Position numbers and translations under genes: made by a program
From: Toxotes chatareus
Taxonomy: Eukaryota; Chordata; Actinopteri; Toxotidae
Direction: 5' to 3'
NCBI GenBank assembly: GCA_016801885.1
Contig: CM028900.1
Location: 3,320,001-3,384,000 of the forward strand
DNA length: 64,000 nucleotides
Notes under the pieces: model-generated
Told to the model about the DNA's origin: nothing
Seen by the model: only the letters and a program-made list of their open reading frames with translations
Databases searched by the model: none
Shown: positions 41,401 through 53,400 of the stretch, one piece after another
Numbering within the stretch: the first letter of the stretch is position 1
How the letters are laid out: the number at the start of each line of letters is the position of its first letter

Positions 41401-44400
41401 GGATAGAGAACTTCACACACAGTTTACAACATCAGTCTCCACAGCCAATATCAAGACGATGTAGGGGGATGACAAAAAAAAAAAAAAAAAAAGACACCCG
41501 TGAGGAAAAACTCCTACATGTAGAGTCAGTCTAAACTCAGGGAATCTAACGCTATTTAAGGATGTGGCAAAAAAAAAAAAAAAAAAAAAACAGAGTCTCA
41601 GAAATTTGAAAGTGAGAATAGCAGCAGTGATTGTAAGGTCACGTCAGGCTGAAGCAGGATGAGTTTTTTGGGTTTTTTTGTTTTGCCTCTCAGCTGCACA
41701 TAGTAAAGAAAGCTCTGAGCAAGGCAGGTAAAGACGCGTGTGCTGAATCAAATGACACAGCTCAGTAGGCCTGGAATAAATGGGGAGGTACAGAGGCTGT
41801 AATGGCAGGTTTGAGACAAGGTGAAGAAATGAACGCCAGATGAACTGCTCACAGTTGTGACAGGTCGCTCCGGAGTATCCCGTTCCCGAACAGTCGCAGG
41901 AGAAGGAGCTCCATGTCTGAGAGCAGCGGCCGCCATGTTCACACAGGTTGGGAAGGCATCTGAAAAAACACATTTTAACGGTTACAGGTTATTTTCATCT
42001 TCGATTAAATAATTAATCGATTAATACGTATCATAATATAAATACTTTTTATAACAAAACTCGACTTCAGCTCTAGTTTATTCCAGTTTTAAAGCACTTT
42101 CATTAAAGAAATTATGCTATGAGGAGCAGAAAAATGACAAAAACAAAATCTCATACAAACGTCTGAGGCATTTGTCTAAGGTATCTGTAGAGGTACTTCT
42201 TTTGTTAGTGTTTACAAAGCTGATCTTTTATTTATCAGGTAAGCAAGACCCCTGTTCGCCGTTCTCTTTATTCTCCCGCGTGCAGTTACGAACGCCAGCT
42301 TTTGAACTCACCCAAAAGAATAATTTTCTGTTTATTCATGTTTTGCGAAGCCGCATTAAAAATCTCTAAATAACTGTGAAATAACTGTGTCTCATACTGT
42401 GCCCTTGTCTGAGTTTGAAAAAGCTGACACATCGCTGTGTTTCTCTAAAAATAAAAGCATTGCTGTCACCTTCAGACTAGAATGCCTGTTAATGGGATTT
42501 TACCACAATGAGCGCTTCACAGAAATTTTTAAACCGCACTATTCTGATTAATAGTCCCTTCCTCAAGCCTCCTCCAGTTTCACATAATTGCCAGCCTTTC
42601 GAGCATGCATCTATAATTTCATACACTTTCATCTCTCACCTATTAACTGCAGGAGAGTGGGCCAGCCGCAACACAGATAAGGTTGCACCCATTGGTTTAA
42701 TTACCATCAAGCTATTTTCTCTTCTTGTGTTCATGAGTGCCCTCACAGGTCATGAAATTACAGTAGCCAGCACACCTAAATGCACACTAACCACAAATTG
42801 AGTCACAAGATTTAATTAGACACAGAGAGAAGGAAATTAACATTGATAATGTTAATTTTCTCATACTCCGGGGTCATTAATACGCCGCGGCGGGTGAAAT
42901 GACAGTTAACGTCAATATAATAAACAGGACATCAGCCTCACATCACATCGCGTGTCCTCACAACAGATTACACCACAGAGGCATCAACTGCAGATCGAGG
43001 AACAGTGCTGATAATCTGCACTACGTTCTTTGTTGCTGTATATACATATACAGCATCGTGCATACAGTACAATACAGGTAAGCTGTATTATTTGTACTTT
43101 TAAGGCTTGCATATTTCTTCTGAAATACATTTTGAAGTTTAGATTTCATCTCGCTGGTGAAGAAGGCAGAACATGTCATGTCTAAAGAGTTAGATTCAGC
43201 TTCTTGTGGAAGTCTTCTGCTTCCTAGTAACCATAAAGTGACCAGAGTTGCTTTAAAGATTTTTCTTTATATGATACAAATGGTTTCAAAACGGTTTTTT
43301 TTTTTAACCATCTGAAAGAGTTCACCAAAAAGAAGCTTTTTGTAATATAAAAACTCTATTTCAGCCCAATTGCCACACCACTTTACACTCATCCATCAAT
43401 GTTTTCAGTTTTTAGGGAAAAACACGAAACACTTATACATACAAACGATGCATCTGAGCTCGGGGGGGAAAAAAAAAAAAACCCCATCTCATTCCATCGC
43501 TCTGTCATTTCCTACAGTGCATCCCCTCGCACACTGACACAACAGACTGGCAGCGCTGTTGTGTTTGCATATCCTCCGACAGCGAACAATCTGGCATAGA
43601 AAGAAGGTAGTTTGAAATCTGACAAAGGAGAGATTCTCCTCAGGGCAAATACAAGGGAATAATGGCAGTCTGCATGTTTCTCTCGGTCCCTTAAATGTTC
43701 CGAGCCACGTGCAGACATTCGCAGAGCACGCAGGTCTGCTGATCCCATGCACAGGGCCCACAGCTGTGCAGGGTAATGAGGGATAGCATGCCACGCAGGA
43801 CAGTAGGGAGCAGCTTGTTAGCATAGTCCTCTGCCAGAGAAGGTGTTACCGACTTTCTGTTGCAATTTAATTGGATGATCCTGTCAGCATGTTTGTCTAC
43901 ATGGGACAAGATGTCAGTGACTCTCAGGCTGCTCTGTAGACAACATACTGCCATCCACAAATTAACAATGTGGGCATGAATAACTCTGCTGCCAACTCGG
44001 AGAGTGTCGCTCAGATTTTTATGCCTGATACATTCTGTCTGTTGAACATCAAGGTTTTTCTCTGTCCCTGAGAGACCCGTCCTCTAATTAAATAAAAGTG
44101 CAAATAAGAAATTCAGACTACTTTACCTGTCTCTCATATTGCAGGTGTCAAATTGAAGCTCATTATAATTTCCCAGCAGTCCTTGCTGTACATGACTGAG
44201 ATTCATTGGCTGGTTGTCGATGAATATGAACCGCATACAGCCCTGGAACTTCGGGGTCGGGACCTCGCAGTCTGTGGTGGGACAGCCTGGATGGAAGTGA
44301 CACAGGATGCAACCTTTAGCGAATAAACCTTTCAAGCAATAAGCTGTTACAGCGTGTGTTAAACAGAAATAACATGGTATCTTAATCCTGCAGACACACG

Positions 44401-47400
44401 GTGAGAATCCACCAACCTCCAAAATAAAAGTTTCCTCTCGATTCCACTTGTTCCCACAGTTCAGTTGGGGAGCACGGCTCACCGTCCACAGTCAAAGTCA
44501 TCTGTAGATTCCTCGTGTCGAGATTTACGGAGTGCCACAGTCCATCGCTTACTCTGTGACCTAAAGAAGAACATTAGTCGGCTGCAGCACAGAAAGCTAT
44601 TTGTCGTAGACCTGGAAGCTGTGATAAGTTTCTCTGTTTCATCTGAATGTGGTACACTCATAATGGTGTTTCCTCAGTAGCCATCAGTATTTGTGTTATC
44701 AGGGCGCCATGCAGCAGCGGCCCCAGGAAAACAGTGATTCGTTTCATCGGTATTTGGGTTTAATTAAAAACACACTTTTTATACTGTTGATACTGATAGT
44801 TTTGTAACACCTGCCAACGCTGCCGTCAAATCCCTGAATTTCCTCTCAGCACTGTTCCTTCGCACAGTTGTTTTTGGATCACCGACACGAGAGACAGTCA
44901 CAAACACTCAGCGCCTCAAACGCTCAGAGCCTCAAACAAAAACTCTCCCTCCTCCGCTCCGTCACTTGTCAACAAAAATCTTCCTGCATATTTTATCACC
45001 TAGATTAAGTTATTGTGCAAATGAGAAAGAGCGACTCTAAAGTCAGCTTCTTCTTCTTCTTGGTGTTAATTAACACCAAGAACCTGACAGACGAACACTG
45101 TAGGTGAAACACTACCAGTGGAGTAAGGTAAACAAGTACTGTGCTCAGTTACTGTATTTTATATTTATATTTATAATATTTATTCACTCAAGAAATTTAT
45201 TTTTATATAACAATATTGCTGCTGCTGCTGCATAAGCGGAGGATCTGAATACTTCCTCCATACTGAGTTATTTCTTAGACGTGAGACACACTTGTATTCT
45301 TACCTGGTGCCATGAAAGTGCACTTTTTTTTAACCAAACCTCAGATCTCCTGAATCACTTTTATTCTTTAACTTTCTGCATATAATCACCCTCATGCCAG
45401 TTCTGTAAATTCCCTGCCTGATTTCTGAAAATTGTATTTCATGACTGCCGTTTCTGTTTTTTGAAGTTGGATCCAATTTATTTCCTTCAAACGCCACCAT
45501 TTCCGTCCTGATAAAAAAAAAAAAAAAAAGCCAGAATTTGAGTCTCGTTTTCCAAACAGGCGCCCCCCTGATAAAGCTAATATTTCGATACCTGGTAAGC
45601 AAATCAAGCTGAAAATCAGTTTAAACCCAAAACGATGAGTACTAATCCAACTTAGCTTGATCCACAAAGCATTTCTGTTAAACTGACAGCGACAGCTCAT
45701 CGTCACAGAGCTGCAGCTTTCAAGGCCACAATGGCAGCTGTGACCTGAAATCACTGAGCCACACCTTCATTCTGACGGCGCTGGTCCCAGACTAAATTTG
45801 CATCCAGATGGAGCTGTGCTGCTGCCTGGGAGCTCAGAGGGGACCTGAGGGTCATGCAGAGTGCACCCTGGGAGTTATTTTAGTTAGTCTAAAATCAGAT
45901 ATGTCTGAGCTCTTGGGAAAATGAGATTTTCACACAGAGTCCACTGACGCCTGTCGCTCAGAGCAGAACCTTTAATCCCAGAATACTGTGAGTGCCATGG
46001 GCGTTTTTCTCCACTCCATTGACTGTTTCACGGAATAAACAGTGTAGCCGCGAGGGACTGCTGATGAGCATCAGTGGGAGTTTCCTTTCTCCCCTTTCTG
46101 CTCATATATATATCATGATCTCCTTGCTGTCCTGCTGCTGGCCAAGCTTGGAGTGTCATGGCATGTCTAGGACACAGATTTAAAGTGTTTTGTATCGTGT
46201 CAGTGATCTGCATGACTTTTGCTCAACAGTTAGGAAAAATAAAAAAGGTTTGCTTATTCTTCTTACGTATGAGGCTACATCTGTGAGCCCCACTGATGCC
46301 TCCAGGAAATACACAGTTTCATGTGACAGTTTCATGCCATTACTGCACCAGGATGCAGTGGCAGCTGCCTCAGGCCATTGACAGCTCTAACTGGCAGTTG
46401 ATGCAGTGTAAGCTAAATGAAACAAAAGCTAATTTGCGATGTTGTTACCCATTGTAGACACTTGTGTTCCTCTTGGTTTGACTGGAAGACAAAGATTGTT
46501 TGTCTGTGTGAAAATTAAGCCCATGCTGTTGATGCAGATCATTTCTGGGCTGAACAGAGGGAGATACGGATCAATATTCCTTCCACGCTACTGCTCGTGT
46601 GCACTCACAGCATTTTATCAAACCCTGCCAATTGCATTTAGGCTTAAGCTACTCCATTGTCCACACGTCAGCCTGAAAAATAAAGAGTTTCAAACAACTG
46701 AGTGATATTTCTAATAAAACCGAAAAACTGCCTGATTTGCAACAACTTTGGCAAAGCCTGCACGGAGACGCCTGTGCTGCATCTGACATTGATATGAAGT
46801 GTGTGATATTGCTGTACCTTGGGAGAAGAGTGGCAAGAAAGGTGAGAATGCTCTATATTCACCTAAACTGATTTGCTTTTAATTAAAATCCTCAGTTTAA
46901 GATTCACTGCTTCCCTCTTTTCTGGGAGTTAACGGAGCATAGAACGCACAGAGAAATGCACACAATTTAAAGTTATCCAAAAAAAAAAAAGAGAAAAAAA
47001 TGTTACGCACTGAAGAGGCATCAACAGGTAACTCTTTAAAGTTAAAATGACCCTAGCCCTACACAGCATGTGTTAAAAATTTACCAGCAGTGAGTCCAGG
47101 TTTCTCTGCTTGGATCTCGCTGCTTGGTAATGATTCAGCTCATCCATCATACAGAAGATTTCTAGCTGCTCCCGGTATCATACGCCCTTTTCACACCGGA
47201 CTATCAGCATTTCAGCACCCTGGTGCAGTTAGGGAATAGACCTCCCTCCTGTCTGTGTTTGATGCAGTACATTCACAAGTCTGTGTTTTATACACGTTTG
47301 CAGACTAGATCCCAGGGATTATCTCTTAGTACATTTAAAATGTTAATGGTCTCCGTGCTGAGTAGCTACATTAGTCCACAGTCCACACAAGAGGAAGCAA

Positions 47401-50400
47401 AACAAGGACTCCTAATGAAAATAAGTGGGTGAATAAAGAGATAAATACCCCCCATTACTGAGAAGTCAATTCATGTCAAAATGAATATGAAATTACTCCG
47501 ATAAATTCATTTGCAACTTTTACTTTTCACATCACTGCAAACAACAGGAGGACTCCAGGTCACACTCCTCACGTGCTACAGCTGTATCGCTGATAGGCCC
47601 TCGAGCAGATAATTTAATGCAATCAGAGGTAAATTATATAAATGGGAATATTGTCCCTTAGCTGCGGTTGTCTTCTCTATCTATATTTCCCTGCAGCCCC
47701 ACCATCTGCTGAAACTCTGGCTTACCCAACCAATCACAGTTATCTGTGTTATCTCTGCTAAGCAATCCCACGCAGAGGATTGGATGATATTCTGAGAAAA
47801 TAAACTTTTTTGAGTTTATTGAGGACAAAGGTGATAAAAGTAAGTCGCATGAAATTCCGCGCACCGCTCACTCAGCGTGCTCTGTTTCCAGATTTTGGAT
47901 TAGGGTGACACTGTCTGTCTTTGTCTGCCTCAGTGAGTGAAGCACAAAAACAAGCGGCCCCCGTCGACTTTGTGCACTTCGTTGTGCAAATGGGACACTT
48001 TGGGGTCAGCATGCTCATGTGGATGTTTGTGCCTCAAGTTCCTCACAAGTAAGAAGGAAAGAAATACACCGGTATACGCATCTTCAAGGTCAGGTTTAAG
48101 GTTTAGGTGCTGCGCTTGGTGTTTCCGTCGCCAGATTTCTGCTTGTTTCTTCAGTTAATGCAGAAAATAAAGTCAGTGACAGACTTAAAGGTGTCCTGCG
48201 GTGCGTTTTTGTAAATAAACAAAAGTTATGTTCATATTCCGTGTTAGTCACCAAAACACATTGTGTGTATCCTTGAACTCAGTGCGCCTTATTGAACGAA
48301 TTTCCTTCTACATAAAACATTTGCAAAGTATTTTACATCCAGCATTGTTTACATGTTTTCATCTATTTCTTCCCAGTCTTTGCTGGCACTGTGCAGCACA
48401 CTGTATCCTGGCAGGTCACCACCATGTGCATATGCGCGAGAAAAACAAAAGAGAGATCCAGTCATAGAAAAACAGCTACACAGCACTGCTTGTATCTCCA
48501 CAGGGACCCTTAAAACATTAAACCATTAAAACCAGTAAATGTGTGTGCGTGTGTGTGTGAGCTGTGGACGCACCAATAGAGACCTCCGATTTCTGTTGTC
48601 CTGAGCTGCGGAGGGTCAGATGAAGTCGGCTGTTGCTGATCTGCAGCTCCAGTCTCTGGGGCCCCGGGTTCAGCTGCACAGAAAGGAGCAGCCCATCTGG
48701 GTTCCACGTCCTGAACTGGAAGCGAACGGAGAAGCCCCCTGTGGCAGACGCTGCTGACGGAAGCGACAGGAAGCTGCTGCTGGAGCTCAGAAAGGTGCAA
48801 GCCACCAGCTGGGGCTGCGAGCATGAGAAGGTCACGTTGCCCTGGAGGACGACAAAGCCAAGGACGCAGATTTGCATGTGTCTTCAGCTATGTTTAGGAA
48901 AGGCTGGTCTCTTGTGGAATTCACTGTGATATGGCTGGAAATAAATGTCATGTTGATGTGCACAGAAAGGGGCCAGATGGTTAAAGAACCTTATCTTAAC
49001 CCCAACAGGATCATTAAATGAAACCTTTAACCAGTTAAACTGACTTATTTGTCAACAGTTGTAAATGAATCATAATTTTACAGCAGTTTGACATTTTGGG
49101 AATTATGCTCATTTGTTTCTAACTGAGATTTAGATGACAGGATCGATAACACTCTCAGTCCCAAGGTATCAAAGTCAGCCTCTCAGCACCTTTAAAGCTC
49201 ACTAATTAACACTTTATATCTCCTTTGTTTAATCTTTTCATTTTTTACAGAGTTATGTGCTGTGCATGGCTGGTTGGATGCATACACCCCCAGCTGACCA
49301 GCTGTCGCCTGTCACTTTATGTTTTGCATACAGACGAGAGAGTGGTATCACTCTTCTCATGAAACTCTGGGCAAGAAAGCGAATAAACATATTTCCCAAA
49401 ATGCTGAACTATTCCTTTAAGAACGTCATATGAAGCCAATTGAAACTAACGACTCATGACAGCTCTTTTCTTTTTATTGTTCTTTTCCCTGTGAAGCTAA
49501 GACAGATTTTCCTCACGTAGTGAAGAAATCCATACGGCTCAGTGGCCGCGTAAACTGAAACGCAAGCAGAAATTCTGAAAACGCTGGATCCAATGTGAAT
49601 CCATGTATTTATTTGAAATTTGTTTGCTCCGAACCAATATCGTCGAGCAGCCGAGACAAAACCCAATTCAGTTTAGTTCTGTGCAATTCACAGGTTGTGT
49701 TAGGAACATTCAAACCCAGACTGGCCGTGTCTGCCGAGGTCAGAGTCCCATCAGTCCTAGCGCCCGCAGGGCAGCGCAGAGCAATCACAGCACTTTGACT
49801 CTCAATGTGATTCCTCCACCAACCTCAGGGAGATTGTCCCATTGAAATTCCATTACAGCTTCCATCATGACAGTCGCTCTCTCCACCTCTCTGCTTCTGT
49901 TGTCAGTAAAGGCCTTTTAACGCAGCAATCAGACATTAAATGTAGGGAGGTGTCTCAGATGAGATGTGGCTCGTGGCTCTCGGGCCGACCAGTCTGATTT
50001 GTGTAGGAGGTTGACTCTCTAAATGAATCCGCTCACACACTCGGACTGAATGATTATAGCGGTTAGGATTGCAATGGATATAACAATTGTTTTCAAGTTA
50101 TCCTCTCCTTCCACTTTCTGACCGCCATCCTTTAAATCTGACTAATCAAATATAATCAAATCACAAATCAGATGAGAGAAATTAAAGAAAAAAAACAACA
50201 ACAACAAAGACAAAGGCAAATAAAACTAAAGAGCATCAGTTTAGCCACAGGGGCATCATGGCTCTGGGAAGTGTGTACAGTGTGTACAAAAAGGACCTTA
50301 GCCGTCTCTATTTTCCGAGACGGCTAAGGTCCTTTAACATCTGCTGGACAGTGCTGCGGATGTTCTATGAGTCTGTGGTGGCCAGTGCCGTCCTGTACGC

Positions 50401-53400
50401 TGTTGCCTGCTGGGGCAGCAGCCTGAAGGTGAAGGACACTAACAGACTCAACAATATTGGACTCTCCTTCACACCCTCTCCACCATGTGCCGATCGGTCA
50501 CAGAAGCTCGTTCAGCAACAGACTCATTGTTCCACGCTGCACAACAGAGCGACACAGGAAATCATTCCTGCCTGTCGCTATCAAGCTACTCGAAAAATCA
50601 CAGACGCATGTATACTGTGTATACTTCATTCTCAACCTCATGTCTGAAAATATTAAGATGTCTTTATGTTTTCTATTTTTACATTACTTTGTATATTTTC
50701 ATATTATTTGTATTATATTGTTCTGTTTGATACTGGAGTATACGTATACTGTAAGGGGGTATTGCTATATTCTACTTTACTTTCACTATACTATACTTTC
50801 TATTTTTGTTTCACTTCATTAACCTTATTTATTTTAGAAACACTCATCTCTTGTGAACACACTCAATGTGCAATTTTCTTCTTTTCTTCTTTTTCAATTG
50901 GGAGTTTTGCAAGTAACAAAAGAATTTCCCCACGGGGATTAATCAAGTTTTTCTGATTCTGATTCTGATTCTGAAGGGTGACGTCGGTCTGTTGGTCTTT
51001 GTTAGACAGAGATATCTCAGTAACTAGCATGCTAACACGCTAACCCAAGATGTCACACAGTAAACATTACACCTAAACATCAGCATGTGAGCATGTACAT
51101 TATAAAATCACCTCATTGAGGTTTGTATACGCTAAGTCTTACAGGAGACATTTATATGAATCTACATTCAACCCACATTTATATATGCCATTCTTAGCAG
51201 AGACTCTCTTCCACAGTGTAATTTTATATAGTTTACTGCTAAACAATAGAATTACAATGAATTGCAATACATGATTACCAAATTAAGCTATATTACACTG
51301 TGACTTTTGTCACCCCCAGTACGCTCGCCCACTTTCTCTTACTCGCCCACCTGGGCGCCCTTTCTCTTACTCTCCCTCTCTTTAAATATTATTATATCAA
51401 TTTTCCTTTGTAAGAGGGATGTTGTGCGCGGTAAGATGGCTCGCGAATGGCTTTTTCACATTTCAAATCTTTTCTTGTACGAGAAACACAAGAACCATAA
51501 GGTGCTCCAGGGAACACAATGAGTATTCATTTTTATCACAGACAGGTCAATATATTGGCTGATATTCCCTTATCACACATGCATCTGTGTATATGTCACT
51601 ATGACGTAAACAGGTTTCATACTGAAACGCAAAATACGTGTTTGAAATACTTTAAATTAACTGACAAGTTTATTTTTCCGCTGACAAATGTAATTAATAA
51701 TAAATAATAATAATAAAATTTAAGGTATCTTTTAATTATGTGTTATATTTACAAAATAGCTTTTCAGGAAACATCTTCAAAAGGAAGATCGGATGCATTT
51801 CACAGTATATGTGCACAAGCAGCTGACTCACTAAAAGAGCTGCAGCGTGGTATAAACACTGCCTAAACATCAGAGCTCTGAAAAAATCTAACTTACCACA
51901 CTGTGGATCTGTGGCTTGCGCCTCTTTGCCAGGTCTATGATATTGATTCCGTTGTAGTAGAGGTTTTCCATGCAGCCGTGGAAGTTCTTCCTCAGAAAGG
52001 TGCCAGGTTTTCCAGGCAGCGGGATGCCTCCGAAACTCAGCTATGATGAAGAGAGAATCAAAGAGGAAGGCCCGGGAGATATCCCGAGATATCACTGGGT
52101 AGAGGATTTGATCCAGTATAACCAAGTATAAAAATGCATATTCATGTATGCTATTTTCATAAATATGGCAGAATTCTGTTCTGTATTTTACTGTATGTTA
52201 AACCATCACTAGTGTAAATACAGCCTCAAAATACATGAGGCCCACACATGTATTCTCACCAGTTACTGCATAAACAGCTGAGCCAGTGATTCAGCAAGTG
52301 AGAAAACAACACCCACTCACTGGATCCAAACATACAGTGCATTCAGAAAGTATTCAGACTCCTTCCCTTTTTTTTTTTTTAATGCTGCAGCCTTATGCTA
52401 AAGTCAGATTTTTTTTTTCCCTCATCAATCTACACTCAATGCCCCAAAAATGACAGAGTGAAGACAGAATTTTAGAAATGCTGATTAATTAAAAACGAAA
52501 AACTGAAAGATCACGAGGGGAAGAAATTAAAGACATCAAAATGTGAAAAGTGTGGGGGGTTCTGAATACATTCTGAATGCAACTTACGCTCTTACATGAA
52601 TACGGTATGTGTACCGCTGATCTGGGGCTGTTTTCCATAGTTTGGTGTTTGTCCTTTAGTTCTAGCCGAGAGAAATCGTGAAATCTTTTTTTTTTTTTTT
52701 TGGTGTGGAATAACTTGGCTAGCCTGCACAGAACCCTGACCCAAACCCCATCTAATGCCTGGAACACCAACCGTGTGCTAGACCTTATCACCCAACATCA
52801 GCGCCTGACCTCACTAATGCTCTTGTGGCTGAATGGGAGAAAATCCTTGCGGCCGGGTTCCAAAATATTTTTGGAAAGCCTTCCCAGAAAAGTGGGTGCT
52901 GTTATAGTGACAAAAGGCTGCCCGTAGTTCTGGAATGATACTATTGTGATGTTAAAGTGTCCACATTGTTGTATTTCAACACTTTATGCAACATCAAACT
53001 GCATGTTTGAGGGTGATATTTTCAGAAAATGACCCTGATGAAACGCCTGCACCTTAACTGCTGCTGCCATGCCAAATGTCAAATTCTTAGTAATTCTTAC
53101 ACAATGGATTCTGATTGATCGCAGACGGAAGCAACAGGCTTCGCATTTCCAGCCAGTGACTGTGGATTTCGCCGGCTGAAATGACAACTTCCACCAGCAA
53201 ATTTTTATCAGCTCTAGCTCGTTGACCTTAGCTACCTCACCTCGTTGAAATCACTGTCTCAAGCTGATGCATTTTAAAAGAAAACCCCTGTAAAAGGGTT
53301 AAAAATGCACTTAATTGCTACATTATTAATCTGATTAATAAAATAATTCAGGTTTTTTTTTTTTGTGGCTTAAAGTGAAAAGGTTCCGCAGTGTAAAATG

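Larger units (their letters stand above)
44561..48573 (-). other. cntnap5 intron 8
   Basis: 4013 bp, the longest complete intron here. Contains a perfect 26-bp palindrome (45057-45082), a homopolymer run near 45512-45529 and the CA repeat beside the exon 8 donor. No exon or known mobile element recognised. Confidence 0.65.
48842..51896 (-). other. cntnap5 intron 7
   Basis: 3055 bp. Contains a complete small dispersed element (49083-49420), a truncated LINE (50309-50974) with a foldback junction, and a fragment of an interspersed repeat (51028-51135). The rest is AT-rich. Confidence 0.75.

Noticed and set aside
45392..45754. 120-codon minus-strand frame in intron 8
   Set aside because: Reads through a homopolymer run, has no domain, and no splice sites fit the phases of exons 8 and 9.
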